DNA of 52,399 bases from GCA-016699105 sp036518915 (lineage in GTDB: Bacteria > Patescibacteriota > Saccharimonadia > UBA4664). Positions 48,025-52,399 of the stretch are shown piece after piece. Position numbers and translations under genes: made by a program. The notes beneath the pieces were generated by a model. The model saw nothing but the letters and a program-made list of their open reading frames with translations. It searched no databases and was not told where the DNA came from. The DNA is taken from assembly GCA_036518915.1 (NCBI GenBank), contig DATDME010000098.1, forward strand, positions 1 to 52,399, given 5' to 3'. Within the stretch, counting starts at the first letter, position 1; every line of letters begins with the position of its first letter.

Positions 48025-49718
48025 GTCGGCGCGCCGAGGTGATGACGGGCGGCCCGGCGTGGGTTGATAGCCGTTGGTTCCAGCGCCTGCTGGAAATCTT
48101 TCCGGGAACCATGATGTGGCTGACATTTATTTTGCCCGTTTTATGCAGCTTGGTTTGGCCGGTGGCGGTGGCATATTACATCATTGCGTTTGACCTGTAC
48201 TGGATGGTGAAATCCTTCCGGCTGAGCTTTAACCTCATTCGGGCTTACAAGCGGCTGCATTGGGCGCGGGGGATTGATTGGGACGCCCGCTTAGACCAAT
48301 TAGACGATTTGAACACATCAATTGCTCAGGCGGTAGAAGCCAAAAATGACTTTGCCAAGGCACATCCTGGTATCCAACGGTGGTGGACGCGTTATGGCAG
48401 CGCCGAGCGCAAAGCGTACCAGTACCTGCTGGCAGAAGAGCGCCGGCTGCGCAGTTTGGTGCCATATCGGCTCGAAATGATAGCACCAGGGGATGTTTAC
48501 CACGCGGTAATCATGGCCACGTACAACGAGTCATTGGACATTCTTGAGCCGTCGGTGAAAGCCTTGTTGGGCGTGGATTATCCGCTCGACCGGATCATTT
48601 TTGTGCTGGCCTATGAGGAGCGGGGCGGCGAGCGTACGGCGGAAAACGCCCGAATTATCATGGAGCGTTATGGCGATAAATTTGCGTTCGCCATGGCTGT
48701 GCAGCACCCCAGCGGGATTGCGGGCGAGGTGATCGGCAAAGGCGGCAACATCAGCTACGCTGGGCGCAAGCTCACTGAGGCAATCCTGCAGTGGGGCATC
48801 AATCCTGAGCACGTGGTGGTGACCACGCTGGATTCCGATAACCGGGTGAGCGCGCCGTACTTCAATTATGTGACCTATGAATTTGCGATTGATCCGCGGC
48901 GCAAGTACAAGGCCTACCAGCCGGTACCCATGTTCTACAACAATATTTGGGACGCGCCGGCGGCCATGCGGGTGATTGCTACGGGGAACTCGTTCTGGGT
49001 GCTCATGGAAATGATGCGGCCGCACCGCTTGCGCAACTTCGCGGCGCACTCACAGCCGTTGGCGGCGCTTATCGACACCGACTACTGGAGCGTGAAGACG
49101 ATCGTGGAAGACGGCCACCAGTATTGGCGGTCGTGGTTCCGCTATGACGGCAACTACGACGTGGTGCCAATTTTTACGCCAATCTACCAAGATGCGGTAC
49201 TAGCCGACACTTACTTCAAGACGTTTCGGGCGCAATTTTTGCAGCTGCGGCGTTGGGCTTGGGGCGCCAGCGATTTCGCGTACGTGATGCGGCATGCCAT
49301 CGCCAACCCGCGGATTAGCTTGGGCACAAAGATCGCCCAGCTGTTCCGGTTGTTTGAAGGCCATTATTCATGGGCGACGGCGCCGCTCATTCTGTTGTTT
49401 ACGGCTTGGCTGCCGCTATACCTTAACCGGCAGTTTAGCTACATGGCATTGGCGCACAACTTGCCAATCATCACCTCACGGATACTCGCAATGGCCTCTA
49501 TCACACTGGTGCTCACGATAATTTTGAGTGTGATTATGCTGCCGCCGAAGCCGCCACGCTATCACCAGGTACGGTTTGTTACGATGCTGGCCCAGTGGGT
49601 GCTGTTGCCGCTCGTGAGTATTGTGTTTAACGCCTTTGCCGCAATTAACGCGCAAACCAGGCTGATGTTTGGTAAATACCTTGAGTTTTACGTAACCGAG
49701 AAGGCCACCAAGAAATGA
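48021..49718 (+). CDS. Membrane glycosyltransferase, family 2
   Basis: A 565-residue protein: N-terminal membrane helices (about 27-60), a cytoplasmic GT-A domain with MATYNESLDILEPSVKALLG, the metal-binding DSD (Asp271-Asp273) and QLRRW at 408-412, and C-terminal helices (about 445-540). This is the layout of processive or polyprenyl-linked family 2 enzymes such as cellulose or hyaluronan synthase relatives. Sugar donor and product unknown. Coupled at both ends (GTGA before, ATGA after) to its neighbours, next to a WecA-like gene that would start the lipid-linked glycan. Confidence 0.88.
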   Translation: MSRRAEVMTGGPAWVDSRWFQRLLEIFPGTMMWLTFILPVLCSLVWPVAVAYYIIAFDLYWMVKSFRLSFNLIRAYKRLHWARGIDWDARLDQLDDLNTSIAQAVEAKNDFAKAHPGIQRWWTRYGSAERKAYQYLLAEERRLRSLVPYRLEMIAPGDVYHAVIMATYNESLDILEPSVKALLGVDYPLDRIIFVLAYEERGGERTAENARIIMERYGDKFAFAMAVQHPSGIAGEVIGKGGNISYAGRKLTEAILQWGINPEHVVVTTLDSDNRVSAPYFNYVTYEFAIDPRRKYKAYQPVPMFYNNIWDAPAAMRVIATGNSFWVLMEMMRPHRLRNFAAHSQPLAALIDTDYWSVKTIVEDGHQYWRSWFRYDGNYDVVPIFTPIYQDAVLADTYFKTFRAQFLQLRRWAWGASDFAYVMRHAIANPRISLGTKIAQLFRLFEGHYSWATAPLILLFTAWLPLYLNRQFSYMALAHNLPIITSRILAMASITLVLTIILSVIMLPPKPPRYHQVRFVTMLAQWVLLPLVSIVFNAFAAINAQTRLMFGKYLEFYVTEKATKK

Positions 49719-50761
49719 ACTATCTGCTGGGCTTTGGCATGGCCTTGGCTCTGGCGGCGGCGCTGACACCCTGGGTGCGGCGGTTTGCCCTGGCTCGGGG
49801 GATTGTTGACCGGCCGACCGAGGCGCGCAAGATCCACACGCATGAGGTAGCCTACTTGGGCGGGGTGGCCATCTTTGCCGCGTTTGGGCTGACGGCTTTG
49901 AGTTTATCGCTCATGTCGCGGCAACTGGCGGCATTGCTGTTGGGCTGCTCGGTGCTGGTGGTGATTGGGGTGATTGATGACGTGCGCGGCCTAACGCCGC
50001 GCACCAAGCTGCTGTGGCAGTTCGTGGCGGCGGGCATTGCGCTGGCGGGCGGTATTGGCATTACCTCCATCACGAACCCGCTGGGCGGGGTGGTTAATTT
50101 GAGTTGGGGCCGGACGGCTGTGGCCCTGGGTCCGCTGCACTTTCACATCATGCCTATCGCCAACGCGCTGAGTTTACTGTGGATGGTCGGCTTGGCCAAC
50201 ACCATAAACTTTTTGGATGGGCTTGATGGTTTGGCAAGCGGTGTGTCGGGGATTGCGGCGGTGATTATGTTCGCGTTGTCGGCGGGGCCGCATGTGCATC
50301 AGCCCGAGGTGGCGCTGCTGGCGATTATTGTGGCCGGCGCGGCCTTTGGGTTTTTGCCGTATAATTTCTATCCGGCCCGGATTTTTATGGGTGATAGTGG
50401 TGCGTACTTCCTCGGCCTGGTGCTGGCGATGCTGGCAATTTACTCGGGAGCCAAGCTGGCCACGGCGGCGCTGGTATTGGGCGTGCCGATTGTAGATAGT
50501 ATATGGGCGGCCACCCGGCGCATGGCGCATGGGACGTCGCCGTTTCGGGCTGACCGGCAGCATTTTCATCACCTCCTGCTGGATGCCGGCATGACGCAGC
50601 GGCAGGCCGTGTTGACACTCTACGTGGTGGTGGCGGCGTTTGGTTCGGTGGCGCTGATGATTGGGTCGTTTTCAAAACTGATGGCGTTATTCGTGCTGGT
50701 GGGCCTCATGGCGGTGGCCATTGTGGGCCTGCTGCGGCGGAGTTTAAAGCGGCCAGTGTGA
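49715..50761 (+). CDS. WecA/MraY-like polyprenyl-phosphate sugar-phosphate transferase
   Basis: Transfers a sugar phosphate (probably HexNAc-1-P) from a UDP-sugar to undecaprenyl phosphate, starting a lipid-linked glycan. It has 348 residues with about ten helices and the family motifs: RKIHTHEVAYLGGVAIF, VIDDVRG, NFLDGLDGLA, NFYPARIFMGDSGA and the cytoplasmic RADRQHFHHLLLDAG loop. The HFHH loop and overall length resemble WecA/TagO more than MraY. It completes an operon with the GT2 gene; UppP at 38711 would recycle the carrier. Confidence 0.93.
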   Translation: MNYLLGFGMALALAAALTPWVRRFALARGIVDRPTEARKIHTHEVAYLGGVAIFAAFGLTALSLSLMSRQLAALLLGCSVLVVIGVIDDVRGLTPRTKLLWQFVAAGIALAGGIGITSITNPLGGVVNLSWGRTAVALGPLHFHIMPIANALSLLWMVGLANTINFLDGLDGLASGVSGIAAVIMFALSAGPHVHQPEVALLAIIVAGAAFGFLPYNFYPARIFMGDSGAYFLGLVLAMLAIYSGAKLATAALVLGVPIVDSIWAATRRMAHGTSPFRADRQHFHHLLLDAGMTQRQAVLTLYVVVAAFGSVALMIGSFSKLMALFVLVGLMAVAIVGLLRRSLKRPV

Positions 50762-50790
50762 TAAGATAGTGGAGTAACGGGAGGTCTCCC

Positions 50791-51120
50791 ATGCAGCCCA
50801 AATATCTCCAGGAGTTGATCCGCAATCTCCAAGAGTTCTACAAGTGTCCGTCGTGTGAGACGAACTACTTCTTCGATGATATTCGGTTCCTGGGAGAGAT
50901 TGACGCGTACTGCTTTGTGCAGCTATCGTGCCACAATTGCTCTTTGCCGGTGTTGGCGACCGTTACCGTGAACGGCAAGAGTGGAGCCAAGCGCAAGTCG
51001 GATCTGCGGCAGAGCGAAGAAGCCAAGTTTGCCTCAAAGGGGGCGATTTCGGCCAGCGAGATTGCCGAGTTCCATCGCTGGATTTCCAAGAGCAAGCGTC
51101 TCGTGAAGAAAGCCAAATAA
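50791..51120 (+). CDS. Zinc-ribbon-like hypothetical protein
   Basis: A 109-residue protein with two Cys pairs, CPSC (19-22) and CHNC (47-50), that probably hold zinc, then a Lys/Arg/Ser-rich C-terminal helix (EIAEFHRWISKSKRLVKKAK). The GGGAGG before ATG is strong and rplY follows after 14 nt. No named family; nucleic-acid or ribosome binding is plausible because of the ribbon, basic end and ribosomal neighbour. Confidence 0.75.
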   Translation: MQPKYLQELIRNLQEFYKCPSCETNYFFDDIRFLGEIDAYCFVQLSCHNCSLPVLATVTVNGKSGAKRKSDLRQSEEAKFASKGAISASEIAEFHRWISKSKRLVKKAK

Positions 51121-51134
51121 GGAGATACCCAGAT

Positions 51135-51806
51135 ATGGAAGCAATCGAGCTCGTGGCGGCTAAGCGGAGTACGGTCGGTAAGAAAGTCGCGGCCTTGCGT
51201 GCGGCGGGCAGTGTCCCGGCGGTGGTATACGGCCGTGGGGTCGAGAGTGAGTCCATTGAGATCAATGCCCGGGAAATGGAACGCGTCTTTGCCCAGGCCG
51301 GTGGCAATAAGATTGTGGCGCTGAAGGTGGGCTCAGGCAAGCCGCGCAACGTGCTCATCCACGACGTCCAAACCGGCGGCCTGCGCGGCGAGCTGCGCCA
51401 CGTCGATTTCTACGCCGTGCGCATGAACGAGAAATTGACGGCTGAGGTACCGCTGCACTTCGTGGGCGAATCTAGCGCCGTGCGTCAGGATGACGGCGTG
51501 CTGGTACGGCAGATGGAGGCCGTTGAGGTATCCTGCTTGCCTGCCGATTTGCCTGAGGCCATTGAAGTCGACATTACGCCCTTAGCGGACTTTGACCAAA
51601 CCATTACGCTGGGCGATCTGAAGCTGCCCAAGGGCGTTGAGCTGGCCGAAGATGACCTCACGCAGCTAGTGGCCAAGGTTGAGCCGCCGCGCAGTGAGGC
51701 CGAAATGGCCGAGCTCGAGGAGTCGGTGGAGGGTGAATTGCCCGAAGGTGTGGCCGAGGACCAGACCGCCGTTAAGGAAGAAAACAGCGGCAGCGCTGAC
51801 CGCTAA
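51135..51806 (+). CDS. rplY: 50S ribosomal protein L25/general stress protein Ctc
   Basis: Binds 5S rRNA in the large subunit. It has 223 residues of the long (Ctc/TL5) type: N-terminal L25 domain (about 1-92, AIELVAAKRSTVGKKVAALR, VPAVVYGRG), C-terminal TL5 beta domain (about 93-185) and an acidic tail (SEAEMAELEESVEGELPEGV). The ATG at 51135 follows AAGGAGAT; the longer open frame upstream is not translated. A two-way terminator separates it from nrdR. Confidence 0.96.
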   Translation: MEAIELVAAKRSTVGKKVAALRAAGSVPAVVYGRGVESESIEINAREMERVFAQAGGNKIVALKVGSGKPRNVLIHDVQTGGLRGELRHVDFYAVRMNEKLTAEVPLHFVGESSAVRQDDGVLVRQMEAVEVSCLPADLPEAIEVDITPLADFDQTITLGDLKLPKGVELAEDDLTQLVAKVEPPRSEAEMAELEESVEGELPEGVAEDQTAVKEENSGSADR

Positions 51807-51822
51807 CTGTAAATTTGATGGC

Positions 51823-51848
51823 AAAAACCCCGCTGCGGCGGGGTTTTT
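51823..51848. terminator. Bidirectional terminator between rplY and nrdR
   Basis: AAAAACCCCGC - short loop - GCGGGGTTTTT: T-runs on both strands, placed between convergent genes. Confidence 0.92.
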
Positions 51849-51850
51849 GG

Positions 51851-52303
51851 TTAGGGGCGGCGGTATTTTTTGAGGGCGCGGTCGAGCTCGGCGGGGGATT
51901 GAGGGTTGGTTTGGTAGGCCAGGAAGCGCATGAAGGCGGCCATGTTAAAGTGTTGTAAGGTTGACATCACAATGGCGGCAATTTCTTCCGTGGAAAGTTC
52001 GCGTTTACGCAAATCGAGCAGCTTGGCCTCGATGGTGTCGGTGACGGCGTCGACGGTGGTTTCTTTGCGGGGAATCGAGAGGAAGGCACCGTAGATGCCG
52101 GAATAGAGTTTGGCCCGCGAGTAGCGCTCCTTGCGGCCGGATTTTTTGATGACTTTCAGGAAGCCGAGGTCGGCGGCCTCGTAGGTAGTAAATGACTCAT
52201 GGCAATTCAGGCAGCGCCGGCGCCGCCAAATCTGGGTAGCAAACTTGGTAGTGCGCGAATTATAGACTTCGGTGGTGTCGGCGCGACAGTATGGGCATTT
52301 CAT
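51851..52303 (-). CDS. nrdR: Transcriptional repressor NrdR
   Basis: Zinc-finger, ATP/dATP-sensing repressor of ribonucleotide reductase genes. It has 150 residues, the standard length: zinc ribbon C3, C6, C31, C34 (KCPYCRADT, RCLNCHESFTTYE), then an ATP-cone domain (about 48-138, KSGRKERYSRAKLYSGI). The ATG at 52303 overlaps a perfect dyad. No nrd gene is in the window. Confidence 0.96.
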   Translation of the reverse strand: MKCPYCRADTTEVYNSRTTKFATQIWRRRRCLNCHESFTTYEAADLGFLKVIKKSGRKERYSRAKLYSGIYGAFLSIPRKETTVDAVTDTIEAKLLDLRKRELSTEEIAAIVMSTLQHFNMAAFMRFLAYQTNPQSPAELDRALKKYRRP

Positions 52304-52320
52304 GACAACATCTTGTCATG
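52301..52320. promoter_or_regulatory. Dyad overlapping the nrdR start codon
   Basis: CATGACAA-CATC-TTGTCATG is a perfect 8-bp inverted repeat that includes the start codon and lies where transcription should begin (TTATCC-17-TTACAT on the minus strand). A hairpin or repressor site is possible. It does not match the usual NrdR box well. Confidence 0.45.
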
Positions 52321-52337
52321 TAACTATCATTTCCGCC

Positions 52338-52358
52338 AGTGGATAACCTGGGGATAAA
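52338..52358. promoter_or_regulatory. DnaA-box-like pair upstream of nrdR
   Basis: AGTGGATAA (reverse TTATCCACT, one mismatch to the TTATCCACA consensus) and GGGGATAAA lie 12 nt apart centre to centre. Two weak sites only; the near-end position prevents seeing more. Confidence 0.3.
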
Positions 52359-52399
52359 GCGTAGTGAGCGTGGCGAGCTAGCAAGATATGGCGCTATTA

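Noticed and set aside
1..52399. CRISPR array
   Set aside because: No repeat-spacer series. The only tandem repeats are two 21-bp units at 45812, a 14-base pair at 13024 and the 21-base pair at 32817.
1..52399. Alternative genetic code with TGA as a sense codon
   Set aside because: Conserved genes end at TGA at family length (for example pilM, ychF neighbours with ATGA junctions) and none has an internal TGA.

Overview
The window reads as a compact chromosome segment of a Patescibacteria (CPR) bacterium, most likely Candidatus Saccharibacteria (TM7) or a close relative; this is an inference from gene content, not from a marker-gene tree. Support: a complete monoderm-type IV pilus machine (pilMNO, pilB, pilT, pilC, pilD, major and minor pilins) with no secretin gene, housekeeping genes packed with 1-14 nt overlaps, almost no biosynthetic genes, and many promoters whose -10 box sits 6-9 nt before the start codon (leaderless mRNAs). 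TGA is an ordinary stop, so the recoded codes of SR1 or Gracilibacteria are excluded. Base composition is GC-rich.

Layout. 1-463: one end of a mobile-looking repeat and a long structured leader for pnp. 464-6229: pnp, a small membrane protein, a family-4-like uracil-DNA glycosylase lacking its Fe-S cysteines, and RNase J with a long disordered N-terminus. 6345-10720: an accessory island with a broken gene, a 166-bp direct repeat flanking a cassette (small membrane protein plus frameshifted exported cysteine protein), an MFS transporter behind an attenuator-like leader, a phosphoribosyltransferase-like gene and a frameshifted small gene. 10765-21055: core genes (ftsK, RodZ-like, yajQ-family, recA-recX, PRC-barrel protein, rpsF-ssb-rpsR, efp, tlyA, ychF). 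21134-35677: TPR protein, large exported protein and the type IV pilus locus ending in four minor pilins, the last frameshifted. 35717-44872: xerD, O-antigen-ligase/TPR protein, uppP, DedA, M16 protease, an enlarged ndk, tRNA-Arg, PH-domain protein, parvulin-type foldase, FMN reductase. 44935-52399: tRNA-Asp, -Thr and -Gly, metallopeptidase-like protein, two small membrane or exported proteins, a glycosyltransferase plus WecA/MraY-like pair, a zinc-ribbon protein, rplY and nrdR.

How it fits together: UppP, the WecA-like transferase, GT2 and the O-antigen-ligase-like protein form a plausible undecaprenyl-linked surface glycan route. The pili with the exported protein are the probable surface-contact equipment. 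RNase J and PNPase form the RNA decay core.

Most unusual points: (i) two structured intergenic repeat families; (ii) a cassette between long direct repeats that looks like an exported-protein/membrane-partner pair; (iii) three reading frames each restored by removing one G from a G-run; (iv) a consistent leaderless promoter architecture. No CRISPR array, rRNA, prophage or recognisable transposase was found.
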